Of a stretch of 64,000 nucleotides of DNA, positions 31,880 to 40,609 are shown one piece after another. Where the stretch lies: positions 21,630 to 85,629 of the forward strand of contig NZ_JAWDIE010000016.1 of the NCBI RefSeq assembly GCF_037688875.1, written 5' to 3'. The notes beneath the pieces were generated by a model. The model was not told where the DNA came from. It ran no database searches and saw only the letters and a program-made list of their open reading frames with translations. Position 1 is the first letter of the stretch. The number at the start of each line of letters is the position of its first letter. Source of the DNA: Amphibiibacter pelophylacis. Its GTDB lineage: Bacteria > Pseudomonadota > Gammaproteobacteria > Burkholderiales > Burkholderiaceae_C. Both the position numbers and the translations under genes were made by a program.

Positions 31880-33235
31880 TCAGCCCAGCCGCCCAATCCG
31901 CGCCTGGGCCGTTTCCAGGTGCCGCGCCAGGCCTTCCAGACAGCCGGAGAACTCCGCCGACAAGCGCGGCTCGCCCCCGAGATTCTCCAGAAACTGTGCA
32001 GCCAGCCCCTGCGCCTGCCGCCAGGTGGCGTTGTCTACGCTGGCGTGCAGGGCGGGCGCGGGCAGCTGGTCGGGCAGGGCCCCGCCGGAGCGCGGCGCAA
32101 AGCCCATGGGCAGCATGTCGTAGGCAGGCGCCAGAGTGAAAGGTGGCAGGCCGCTGTCGCTGGTAAGCGACAGATTGCCGTTGTGCATGTCGGTGTTGCC
32201 CGTCAGGGTGCCGAAGGCGTACAGCAGCGCCGCCTTCTGGGCCGATGCGCGGTCTGTCAGGCCCAGGTCCGCCAGCCGCGCCACCAGGCGGGGCCAGGGC
32301 GCGCTGGCGTCACCCAGCCATTGGGCTTCGATGGCGGCCAGCGAGTACAGCCCGCGCCGCCCCAGAGCGCCGACGCGGTCGAAGCGTTCCAGCTCCAGAA
32401 AGCGCTGCCCCGCGTGTTCCAGCACCTGCGAGCGGGCGGCGGGCACGCCCGCATCCGACAGCGTGCGCAGGGCGTGGTGTTCGGCCAGCAGCAGATCGCG
32501 CCAGCGCCGGGTGACCGGGTTATCGCCCCGGGCGTCCGGCAGCGAGAATTTCACCAGCACATGCCGGGGCCCCTGTGCGGTTTCGGCGAAGGTGGTGAAT
32601 TTGGGCTGTTCGCCGCCGGCGGACGAGCCGGGCAAGTCGCCCAGAACCGCCGCCTGGGCGAGGCGGGCGTAGGTGGGGCCCCTGTCGATGCCGCTCACCG
32701 CCTGCGGCAGGGCGCCCTCCAGAAAGCGGGCACGGGCCAGATCGCCCAGCAGCAGGTGGCCGATGGCATCGTGCCCCTGCGCGGTCAGGGCGCGCAGGAT
32801 GTCGGTGTCGCGCCACTCGGACAGCTTTTGTGGCAGGCCGAGCTGCGTGGCGTGTTGCGCCACATAAGCGCGGCCCAGAAAGCCCTGCGGCCGCATATCC
32901 AGCAGCCACCAGGACAGGCTGTCGCTGTGGGTGGCGCTGCCGTCGGCCTGCAGCAGCACAAAGCCCTCGGGCCGCACCGCAATCAAGAGGCCCGCCGGGC
33001 GGACCGTGCCGTCGGGCGCGACACGATGGACGGGGATATCGCCCAGCCCACGCGCCGGATCGCGCAAGGCGTACTGAATGGATCGGGCAGCGCCCATCCG
33101 CACCACTTCATCGCTCATTCCTGCCAGGGTGCGGGACAGCGTGGGCTGGCTGAACCCTATTTTTTCAATGAGTTGCCGCGGACCCGCTGGGCCGCTGGAC
33201 AGGACCTGGCGGATGCGGTCAGGGTGCGATAACAC
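31880..33235 (-). CDS. HipA-family serine/threonine kinase-like protein (YjjJ-type)
   Basis: This 451-residue protein has an N-terminal winged helix-like region (GFSQPTLSRTLAGMSDEVVR) and a HipA kinase fold. It contains GEQPKF (ATP-loop region), LVKFS (lysine), the catalytic loop TGNTDMHNGNLSL and metal-binding PAYDMLPM. This layout matches YjjJ/HipH of E. coli, which has a fused DNA-binding domain and no separate HipB antitoxin. No hipB-like gene lies beside it. HipA enzymes phosphorylate aminoacyl-tRNA synthetases and slow growth. Whether this one is toxic is not known from sequence. Confidence 0.82.
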   Translation of the reverse strand: MLSHPDRIRQVLSSGPAGPRQLIEKIGFSQPTLSRTLAGMSDEVVRMGAARSIQYALRDPARGLGDIPVHRVAPDGTVRPAGLLIAVRPEGFVLLQADGSATHSDSLSWWLLDMRPQGFLGRAYVAQHATQLGLPQKLSEWRDTDILRALTAQGHDAIGHLLLGDLARARFLEGALPQAVSGIDRGPTYARLAQAAVLGDLPGSSAGGEQPKFTTFAETAQGPRHVLVKFSLPDARGDNPVTRRWRDLLLAEHHALRTLSDAGVPAARSQVLEHAGQRFLELERFDRVGALGRRGLYSLAAIEAQWLGDASAPWPRLVARLADLGLTDRASAQKAALLYAFGTLTGNTDMHNGNLSLTSDSGLPPFTLAPAYDMLPMGFAPRSGGALPDQLPAPALHASVDNATWRQAQGLAAQFLENLGGEPRLSAEFSGCLEGLARHLETAQARIGRLG

Positions 33236-33318
33236 GGTGTTTGAATGATAGTCTGAATGGATTCCTGAATATTAAGCGAAATCAGCCAGGGAGGGGGGAT
33301 GGTGATCCAGCCGGGGTG

Positions 33319-34581
33319 TTAGCCCACCACCCTGGCCCGCTCCAGCATCGCGTGCAGCAGGACGTTGCACCCGGCGGTGATGTGCTCGGGCTTGGCGTCT
33401 TCGATCTCGTTGTGGCTGATGCCGTCCTTGCAGGGGATGAAAATCATCCCGGCGGGCGCCAGGCGCGCCATGTAAACGGCATCGTGACCCGCGCCGGACA
33501 CGGCGGGCATGTGGCTGTAGCCTAGCTGCTGCGCGGCGCGCTGGACGGCGTCCACGCAGCCCGCGTCGAAGGGCTGGGCCGGGTAGGCGCTGACCGGCGT
33601 GATGGTGATGGGCAGGCCGCTTTCGGCGCTCAGGCGGGCGGCCACGGCGCGGATGTCGGCGTCCATGGCCTCGCACAGCGCGTCAGTGGCGTTGCGCAGA
33701 TCGATGCTGAATTTGACCTCGCCCGGAATCACGTTGCGACTGTTGGGGTGTACATGCACCATGCCCACCGTGCCGCGTCCGTGCGGCGGGTGGCGGTGCG
33801 CGCAGGCCACCACCTCCTGCATCAGCCGCGTGGCGACCTGCAGCGCGTCGCGGCGCAGGTGCATGGGCGTGGGCCCGGCGTGGGCTTCCATGCCGGAGAC
33901 CACGCAGTCGTACCAGCGGATGCCCAGCACGCCGGTGACGACGCCGATGGTCACATCGTGATCCTCCAGCACCGGGCCCTGCTCGATGTGCGCCTCGAAA
34001 TAGCTGCCGATCGGGTGCTGGCCGGGCACTTCGGGGCCGACGTAGCCGATGCGCTCCAGCTCGTCCTTCACCGTTTTGCCCGCCGTGTCGGTGGCGGCGT
34101 AAGCGTGCTCCAGCGTGAAGGCCCCGGCGAACACGCCCGAGCCCATCATCACCGGCACAAAGCGGCTGCCTTCCTCGTTGGTCCACCAGGCGACTTCGAT
34201 GGGCGCTTCGGTCTCGATGCCGTGGTCGTTGAGCGTGCGCACCACCTCCAGCCCCGCCAGCACGCCGTAGTTGCCGTCGAACTTGCCGCCCGTGGGCTGG
34301 GTGTCGATGTGGCTGCCGGTGACCACCGGGGGCAGGGCGTTATTGCGCCCCGGGCGGCGCAGGAAGCCGTTGCCGATCTGGTCGATGGTCACCGTCATGC
34401 CCGCCTCTTTGGCCCAGCGGCTGACCAGATCACGGCCCTGCCTGTCCAGATCGGTCAGCGTCAGGCGGCAGACGCCGCCCTTGGGCGTGGCGCCGATCTG
34501 CGCCAGCTCCATCAGGCTGTCCCACAGGCGCTGGCCATTGACGCGCAGCGCGCTGATGTCGGTGAGGGTCTGGGAGGTCAT
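33319..34581 (-). CDS. N-carbamoyl-beta-alanine amidohydrolase (beta-ureidopropionase/allantoate amidohydrolase family)
   Basis: This 420-residue M20 zinc hydrolase has metal-binding motifs GSHIDTQPTGGKFDGNYG, TNEEGSRF, EAHIEQGPVLE and SGAGHDAVYM. It belongs to the Zn-dependent AllC/HyuC group that removes the carbamoyl group. Next to dihydropyrimidinase and PreAT, its substrate should be N-carbamoyl-beta-alanine or the 2-methyl analogue, giving beta-alanine, CO2 and ammonia. It is the last gene of the pre operon, 70 bp after hydA. An allantoate role is possible from family alone but less likely here. Confidence 0.85.
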   Translation of the reverse strand: MTSQTLTDISALRVNGQRLWDSLMELAQIGATPKGGVCRLTLTDLDRQGRDLVSRWAKEAGMTVTIDQIGNGFLRRPGRNNALPPVVTGSHIDTQPTGGKFDGNYGVLAGLEVVRTLNDHGIETEAPIEVAWWTNEEGSRFVPVMMGSGVFAGAFTLEHAYAATDTAGKTVKDELERIGYVGPEVPGQHPIGSYFEAHIEQGPVLEDHDVTIGVVTGVLGIRWYDCVVSGMEAHAGPTPMHLRRDALQVATRLMQEVVACAHRHPPHGRGTVGMVHVHPNSRNVIPGEVKFSIDLRNATDALCEAMDADIRAVAARLSAESGLPITITPVSAYPAQPFDAGCVDAVQRAAQQLGYSHMPAVSGAGHDAVYMARLAPAGMIFIPCKDGISHNEIEDAKPEHITAGCNVLLHAMLERARVVG

Positions 34582-34650
34582 GCGGGTCTCCGGGTGTGTC
34601 GTGGAATGGAATGGAAGGGATCTGGCCGTATCAAGCCGTATCAGGCTGGA

Positions 34651-36108
34651 TCAGGCCGGGCGGGCCACTGGCTGGGGCTTGAGCGCCTCCAGGCGCTTGC
34701 CCGCCGCCGTGAACTGCGTGCCAAAAGCCGGGCGTTTGACATAGCGCCCGGCGCCCGCCACCGCACGCAGATCGCCGTTGGCCCACACCACCGCGCCCCG
34801 GCTGATGGTGTGGCTGGGCAGCCCGCGCACCTGGCGGCCTTCGAAGATGTTGAAATCGCCCTTGCTGAACTGGGTTTTGACGCTGATGGTTTTGGTCGCG
34901 GCCGGATCCCACAGCACCAGATCGGCGTCCGCGCCCGCCGCCACGCAGCCTTTTTGCGGGTAGACGTTAAAGAGGCGCGCGGCGTTGGCCGAGGTGACGG
35001 TGACGAACTCGCTGGGCGTCAGCCGCCCGCTGTTGACGCCTTCGTGCCAGAGCACGGCCATGCGCTCTTCGACGCCGCCGCAGCCGTTGGGAATTTTGGC
35101 GAACAGATCGCGCCCGGCCGCTTTTTGCGCCGCGCAGAAGGTGCAGTGGTCGGTGGCCGTGGTGTGCAGCGTGCCCGACTGCAGCGCGCGCCACAGATGC
35201 TCCTGGTGGCCGGTGGGCCGGAAGGGCGGGCTCATGACGTGCGCGGCGGCGGTGGCGAAATCGGGGTGGCGGTAGACGCTGTCGTCCAGCAGCAGGTGCC
35301 CGGCCAGCACCTCTCCGTAAACGCGCTGGCCCCGGGCGCGGGCGCGAGCGATGGCGTCCGCCGCTTCGATGCACGACACATGCACCACGTAAATCGGGAT
35401 GCCAAACACGTCGGCGATGGCGATGGCGCGGTTGGCCGCTTCGCCCTCGACCACGGGCGGGCGCGACAGCGGATGGCCTTCCGGCCCGGTCAGGCCCTTG
35501 CGCGCCAGCTCCTGCTGCAGCAGGTAGACCATCTCGCCGTTTTCGGCGTGGACGGTGGGCATGGCACCCAGCTCCAGGCAGCGCCGGAAGCTGTTCACCA
35601 GCGTTTCGTCGTCGCACATGATGGCGTTTTTGTAGGCCATGAAGTGCTTGAAGCTGTTCACGCCCTCCTGCTGCACCAGCGTGCCCATGTCGCGCGAGAC
35701 CGAATCCCCCCACCAGGTGATGGCCACGTGGAACATGTAATCGCTGGCCGATTTTTCGGCCCAGCCGCGCCAGGTGCGCCAGGCGTCCATCAGCTCCTGC
35801 TGCGGATCGGGGATGACGAAATCGATAATGCTGGTCGTGCCCCCGGCCAGCGCCGCCGCCGTGCCGGTGTAGAAATCGTCCATCGTCACCGTGCCCATGA
35901 AGGGAAGCTGCATGTGTGTGTGCGGGTCGATCCCGCCGGGCATGACGTACTGGCCGGTGGCGTCCAGCGTCTGCGCTCCGGCCGGGGCCAGCGTGGCGGC
36001 GGTCTCGCCCACGGCGATGATGCGGCCGTCGGCGCACAGCACGTCGGCCTGGAACTCGCGGTCGGTGTTGACGACGGTGCCGCCACGGATCAGAAGGGCC
36101 TGGGTCAT
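34651..36108 (-). CDS. hydA: Dihydropyrimidinase
   Basis: This 485-residue amidohydrolase opens dihydrouracil to N-carbamoyl-beta-alanine. It has the metal-site HxH in DPHTHMQLPF, the carboxylated lysine in NSFKHFMAYKNA, His in VVHVSC and Asp in ATDHCTFCAAQK. These are in the spacing of D-hydantoinase/dihydropyrimidinase. Expected product flow is from PreTA upstream to the amidohydrolase downstream. It lies 40 bp after the transporter gene, in the same direction. Length and motifs are normal. The end of the protein is rich in lysine and proline (KRLEALKPQPV). Confidence 0.92.
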   Translation of the reverse strand: MTQALLIRGGTVVNTDREFQADVLCADGRIIAVGETAATLAPAGAQTLDATGQYVMPGGIDPHTHMQLPFMGTVTMDDFYTGTAAALAGGTTSIIDFVIPDPQQELMDAWRTWRGWAEKSASDYMFHVAITWWGDSVSRDMGTLVQQEGVNSFKHFMAYKNAIMCDDETLVNSFRRCLELGAMPTVHAENGEMVYLLQQELARKGLTGPEGHPLSRPPVVEGEAANRAIAIADVFGIPIYVVHVSCIEAADAIARARARGQRVYGEVLAGHLLLDDSVYRHPDFATAAAHVMSPPFRPTGHQEHLWRALQSGTLHTTATDHCTFCAAQKAAGRDLFAKIPNGCGGVEERMAVLWHEGVNSGRLTPSEFVTVTSANAARLFNVYPQKGCVAAGADADLVLWDPAATKTISVKTQFSKGDFNIFEGRQVRGLPSHTISRGAVVWANGDLRAVAGAGRYVKRPAFGTQFTAAGKRLEALKPQPVARPA

Positions 36109-36148
36109 TGCGGTCTCCTCAAGGTCAGGGATTCGGGACAGTTTCGGA

Positions 36149-37579
36149 TCAGTGCGCGGCGGACGGCACCGGGCGCAGCACCTCGCGGCCCATGGCCATG
36201 CCGTAGTAGATGCCAGCGACGGTCAGGCTGAAGAACCAGCCCGAGCTGAAGATCGTCAGCCACAGCGGTCCGACCGCGCCTTGGGCCAGCACGCCGGATA
36301 CCGTCAGGTAGCCGGGCAGGCAGGGCAGCACGCCCAGTGCGAAAGCGATCAGCGCGTGCGGGTTCCAGCCTTTGACGTACTCGTAGCGGCCGCCGCGCCG
36401 GTACAGTTCGTCCACCGCCAGATGGCCCCGGCGCACCACCATGAAATCAACCAGCAGAATGCCCGCGATGGCGCCCAGCAGCGTGCCGTAGCCGCCCAGC
36501 CAGGTGAAGAGGTAATCGCCTGACGTAGCCAGCAGCTTCCAGGGCATGAAGAGCAGACCCAGCAGCGCCGACAGCAGGCCGCCCATGCGGAAGCTGATTT
36601 TCGACGGCGCCAGGTTGCTGAAATCGTACGAGGGCGAGACCAGGTTGGCCGCCACATTGGTCGTCAGGTTGGCCAGCAGGATGACCAGCAGGCCCACGCC
36701 CGCTGCGAACGACCCCATCTGCGCCAGCAGGCCATCGGGGAAGAGCTGCGCCTTCCCGTACAGCAGGCTGGACGCCGAAAAGCCGATCACGCCCACCATG
36801 GAGAACAGCGCCATGGGCAGCGGCAGGCCCAGCGCCTGGCCCAGCACCTGGTCTTTCTGGGTGCGCGCAAAGCGCGTGAAATCGGGGATGTTCAGCGCCA
36901 GCGTCGCCCAGAAGCCGACCAGGCCCGTCAGCGCCGCCCAGGTCGGCGGGCCGCCTTCGACCCCCTTGGTCGGCAGATCAAAAATCGCGAAGCCGCCTTT
37001 GAAGAGCAGGTAAACCACCAGCAGTACCGAGGCGGCGATCATGAGCGGCGCGGCCACCACTTCCAGCACCCGCACCGATTCCAGACCGCGCCAGATGAAC
37101 ACCAGGTGCAGCGCCCAGAAGGCCAGGAAGCACACGAACTGCGAGGTGCTGATGGATTCGCCCGGTGCAGGCCCCGCCAGCGGCAGGCCGACCAGCACCA
37201 GGAAGCTGTGCAGCGCCAGCGCGCCGAAGTAGCAGTTGATCGAGAACCAGCCGCAGGCCACCAGGCCGCGCATCACCGCCGGCAGGCTGGCCCCGACGAC
37301 GCCAAACGAGGCGCGCGCCAGCACCGGGAAAGGGATGCCGTACTGCACGCCCACGCGCCCGATCAGCAGCATGGGCACCAGCACGATGCAGTTGGCCAGC
37401 AGCACCAGAAACACCGCGTGTCCCCAGCTGAAGCCCTGGTCCAGCATGGAGCTGGCCATGGTGTAGGTGGGCACGCACACCACCATGCCGATCCATAGCG
37501 CGGTGAAATCCTTCCAGCGCCAGGTGCGCTGGTCGGGGCGCGTGGGGTGGAGATCTTCGTTGCTCAGGCTGTCGCTCAT
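36149..37579 (-). CDS. NCS1-family nucleobase transporter
   Basis: This 476-residue membrane protein has about 12 hydrophobic segments. The N-terminal NEDLHPTRPDQRTWRWKDFTALWIGM is characteristic of the nucleobase:cation symporter-1 family (Mhp1, CodB, PucI). The ESISTSQF and LNIPDFTRFARTQKDQVLGQ loops also fit. By position between preA and hydA it should import uracil, thymine, hydantoin or dihydropyrimidine. Substrate cannot be read from sequence. Expected location is the inner membrane. It starts 75 bp after preA. Confidence 0.88.
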   Translation of the reverse strand: MSDSLSNEDLHPTRPDQRTWRWKDFTALWIGMVVCVPTYTMASSMLDQGFSWGHAVFLVLLANCIVLVPMLLIGRVGVQYGIPFPVLARASFGVVGASLPAVMRGLVACGWFSINCYFGALALHSFLVLVGLPLAGPAPGESISTSQFVCFLAFWALHLVFIWRGLESVRVLEVVAAPLMIAASVLLVVYLLFKGGFAIFDLPTKGVEGGPPTWAALTGLVGFWATLALNIPDFTRFARTQKDQVLGQALGLPLPMALFSMVGVIGFSASSLLYGKAQLFPDGLLAQMGSFAAGVGLLVILLANLTTNVAANLVSPSYDFSNLAPSKISFRMGGLLSALLGLLFMPWKLLATSGDYLFTWLGGYGTLLGAIAGILLVDFMVVRRGHLAVDELYRRGGRYEYVKGWNPHALIAFALGVLPCLPGYLTVSGVLAQGAVGPLWLTIFSSGWFFSLTVAGIYYGMAMGREVLRPVPSAAH

Positions 37580-37654
37580 GAAAACTCCGCAGGGTTCGGG
37601 GGTGGGTTGGGGGCTAATTTGTCAGGGTCATTCTCTGAAACATCATGCCCGGAT

Positions 37655-38983
37655 TCAGGCGGGCGATCCAGCGGGCGAACCAGCAGGCTGGCGCATCGGA
37701 TTGTTCGGATGCTCCTTCCAGGTCAGCACTTCGGCGCTGACGGGGCGGCCGGTGCGGGCGTCCACCTCGCCGGGCTGCAGGCTGCGCAGGGTGATGCAGT
37801 CCGGCACCGGGCAGACCGAGACGCACAGGTTGCAGCCCACGCACTCGTCGTCCTTGACCTCGAAGTGGCGCTGGCCGTTTTTCGTGGCGCTGATGGCCTG
37901 GTGCGAGGTGTCCTCGCAGACCACATGGCAGCGCCCGCACGAGATGCACAGATCCTGGTTGATGACGGCCTTGTCGACGTGGTTCAGGTTCAGGTGGCGC
38001 CAGTCGGTCACGCTGGGTACGGCGCGGCCGACCAGCTCCTGCACGCTGGCGTAGCCCTGGGCGTCCAGAAAGCCCGACAGGCCGCTGCACATGTCCTGCA
38101 CGATGCGAAAACCGTGGACCATCGCGGCCGTGCAGACCTGCACCGTGCCGCAGCCCAGAGCGATGAACTCGGCCGCATCGCGCCAGGTGCTGACGCCGCC
38201 AATGCCGGAAATGGGCAGCCCGGCCGTGGCTGGATCGCGGGCGATTTCGGCCACCATATTCAGCGCGATGGGCTTGACCGCCGGACCGCAGTAGCCGCCG
38301 TGCGAGCCCAGGCCCCCGGTGCTGGGGTGCATGGTCATGCGCTCCAGGTCCACGCCCATGATGGAGTTGATGGTGTTGATCAGCGACACCGCGTCCGCGC
38401 CGCCCGCCTTGGCCGCCCGCGCCGGGAAGCGCACGTCGGTGATGTTGGGCGTGAGCTTGACGATGACCGGCAGGCGGCTGTACTGCTTGCACCACTGCGT
38501 GACCCTCTGGATGTACTCGGGCACCTGGCCCACCGCCGCGCCCATGCCGCGCTCGCTCATGCCGTGCGGGCAGCCGAAGTTCAGTTCGATGCCGTCGGCG
38601 CCGGTGTCCTCGACCTGCGGCAGGATGTTGCGCCACGACGATTCGGTGCACGGCACCATCAGCGAGACGATCATGGCGCGGTCTGGAAAGGCGCGTTTGA
38701 CCTGGCGGATTTCGTCCAGATTCACCTTCAGCGGCCGGTCGGAGATCAGCTCGATGTTGTTGAAGCCCAGCACCTTGCGGTCGGGCGAGAGCAGCGTGGA
38801 ATAGCGCGGCCCGTTGACGTTGACCACGGGCGGATCCTCGCCCAGCGTTTTCCAGACCACGCCGCCCCAGCCGGCCTCGAAAGCGCGGATGACGTTGTAA
38901 GCCTTGTCGGTCGGCGGCGCGGACGCCAGCCAGAAGGGATTGGGGCTGCGGATGCCCAGAAATTCGGTGCTGAGATCAGCCAT
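37655..38983 (-). CDS. preA: NAD-dependent dihydropyrimidine dehydrogenase subunit PreA
   Basis: This 442-residue protein carries an FMN domain similar to dihydroorotate dehydrogenase, with GIRSPNPFWLASAPPT, NFGCPHGMSERGMGAAVG and SGIGGVSTWRDAAEF. Two [4Fe-4S] motifs at the C terminus follow: CISCGRCHVVCED and CVGCNLCVSVCPVPDC. With PreT it reduces uracil or thymine, or runs in reverse. The ATG at 38983 is supported by AAGGAG eight bases upstream. It follows preT by 13 bp. The domain order matches E. coli PreA. Confidence 0.95.
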   Translation of the reverse strand: MADLSTEFLGIRSPNPFWLASAPPTDKAYNVIRAFEAGWGGVVWKTLGEDPPVVNVNGPRYSTLLSPDRKVLGFNNIELISDRPLKVNLDEIRQVKRAFPDRAMIVSLMVPCTESSWRNILPQVEDTGADGIELNFGCPHGMSERGMGAAVGQVPEYIQRVTQWCKQYSRLPVIVKLTPNITDVRFPARAAKAGGADAVSLINTINSIMGVDLERMTMHPSTGGLGSHGGYCGPAVKPIALNMVAEIARDPATAGLPISGIGGVSTWRDAAEFIALGCGTVQVCTAAMVHGFRIVQDMCSGLSGFLDAQGYASVQELVGRAVPSVTDWRHLNLNHVDKAVINQDLCISCGRCHVVCEDTSHQAISATKNGQRHFEVKDDECVGCNLCVSVCPVPDCITLRSLQPGEVDARTGRPVSAEVLTWKEHPNNPMRQPAGSPAGSPA

Positions 38984-38996
38984 GGGGTGTCTCCTT

Positions 38997-40436
38997 TCAG
39001 GCGCTGGCCTGTGCGGCCATTGCGGCATTTGTGAGGCTTGTGCCGCGCAGATGGGCGTCGATGTCGAGGGCGGCGCGTTTGCCGTGCTCGACGGCTTCCA
39101 CCGTCAGATCGCGCCCGCCATGGCGGCAGTCGCCGCCCGCCCAGACGCGGGCCAGGCCCGTGCGGCCACTGTCATCGGTGACGATGCGTCCGTCTTTCAG
39201 GGCGATGCGTCCGGCGTCGCCCGAGACCTGAAGCGCCGGGAAATCGGCCTGCTGGCCGATGGCGCGCAGCACCATGTCGGCGGGGAGGTGTATGGTCTCG
39301 TCGCTGTGGCGCAGCTGGCCGTCCACCAGCTCGGTGCGCACGCAATCCAGCCCCGTCAGGTGCGGGCCGTCCGGACCGCTTCCGCTGTTGTCGACCACCA
39401 GCCGCTGCGGCGCCAGCCAGCAGCGCAGGGTGACGCCGTTCTGACGCGCCCAGTCCTGCTCGTGGGCCGAGGCGGACAGGTGCTGCGGGCCGCGCCGGTA
39501 GACCAGCGTCACCTCGCGCGCGCCCAGCAGTTTCGCCTGCACTGCCGCGTCCACCGCCGTCATGCCGCCGCCGATCACCACCACCTGGCGCCCGACGGCC
39601 AGCTTCGTCTTGTCCGGCGCCTGGCGCAGGTCAGCGATGAAATCGACCGCATCGCGAAAACCTGGCAGGCCAGGCAGGCTGTCGGTGCCTGCGAGCGCCA
39701 GCGCATTCACGCCCGCCAGACCCAGCCCCAGAAACACGGCGTCGTGATCGCGCAGCAGGTCCGCCAGCGACATGTCTTGCCCCAGCGTCTGCCCGGCGCG
39801 CCAGGTGATGCCGCCGATGGACATCAGCCAGTCGATTTCGCGCTGGGCGAAATCCCCGGGCGTCTTGTAGGTGGCCAGGCCGTATTCGTTTAGGCCGCCG
39901 GGCTTGGGACGGGCGTCCAGCAGGGTGACGTCGTGGCCGCGCCGCGCCAGGCCGTGCGCACAGGCCAGCCCGGCCGGACCCGCACCGACCACCGCCACGC
40001 GGCGCCCGGTGGCTGGGGCGCGGGTGAAGAGCGGCGGCTGGGGTTGCGTCATCAGCGCGTCAGTGGCGTGGCGCTGCAGAAGGCCGATCTCGACCGGCTG
40101 GGTCTGCTGCGTGTTGCGCACGCAGGCCTGCTCGCACAGCACCTCGGTGGGGCAGACGCGGGCGCACATGCCGCCCAGCGGATTGGCCTCCAGGATGGCC
40201 TGCGCCGCGCCGCGCAGGTTGCCCTGGCCGATGCGCGCGATGAAGGAGGGGATGTCGATGCCCGTCGGGCACGCGGTGGTGCAGGGCGCGTCGTGGCAGT
40301 AGTAGCAGCGCTCGGCCTCGATCTGCGCCTGGCTGGGCGTCAGCGGCGGATGCGCCTCGTCAAAATGGGCCGCCAGCTCGGCGGGCGACAACCGCGCGGC
40401 GCACAGGCCGGGGGTGTTGACATCGTGGACTTCCAT
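38997..40436 (-). CDS. preT: NAD-dependent dihydropyrimidine dehydrogenase subunit PreT
   Basis: This 479-residue flavoprotein hands electrons from NADH to PreA. N-terminal cysteine motifs CYYCHDAPCTTACPTGIDIPS and GGMCARVCPTEVLCEQAC bind Fe-S clusters. An FAD fold starts GAGPAGLACAHGL and an NAD site GGGMTAVDAAVQA, as in the small-subunit glutamate-synthase family. The ATG at 40436 has AGGGAG upstream and begins MEVHDVNTPGLCAARL, so it is preferred over a longer frame. It is the first gene of the operon. A TTTTAC-N6-GTAAAA palindrome is about 50 bp upstream. Confidence 0.93.
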   Translation of the reverse strand: MEVHDVNTPGLCAARLSPAELAAHFDEAHPPLTPSQAQIEAERCYYCHDAPCTTACPTGIDIPSFIARIGQGNLRGAAQAILEANPLGGMCARVCPTEVLCEQACVRNTQQTQPVEIGLLQRHATDALMTQPQPPLFTRAPATGRRVAVVGAGPAGLACAHGLARRGHDVTLLDARPKPGGLNEYGLATYKTPGDFAQREIDWLMSIGGITWRAGQTLGQDMSLADLLRDHDAVFLGLGLAGVNALALAGTDSLPGLPGFRDAVDFIADLRQAPDKTKLAVGRQVVVIGGGMTAVDAAVQAKLLGAREVTLVYRRGPQHLSASAHEQDWARQNGVTLRCWLAPQRLVVDNSGSGPDGPHLTGLDCVRTELVDGQLRHSDETIHLPADMVLRAIGQQADFPALQVSGDAGRIALKDGRIVTDDSGRTGLARVWAGGDCRHGGRDLTVEAVEHGKRAALDIDAHLRGTSLTNAAMAAQASA

Positions 40437-40484
40437 GCGCCTCTCCCTGATGACGACCCGGTCAGGCCGGGCATGGAGCGCAGT

Positions 40485-40502
40485 TTTTACTTCTGAGTAA
40501 AA
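40485..40502. promoter_or_regulatory. Palindrome in the preT-rhuM intergenic region (possible operator)
   Basis: TTTTAC TTCTGA GTAAAA is a perfect 6-bp inverted repeat with a 6-bp centre. It lies 49 bp before the preT start and 108 bp before the RhuM gene start. The TetR-type gene 1.1 kb away is a natural candidate to bind it. Confidence 0.35.
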
Positions 40503-40609
40503 TTCGGCCATTGGGATAAACCCGCGGGATTTCCGGGGCGCAAGGGGCTGGGATGTGAGGTCGGACCCGGTACAGTGATACCTTCGGCGGTAACCAAAAG
40601 AGAACAGGC

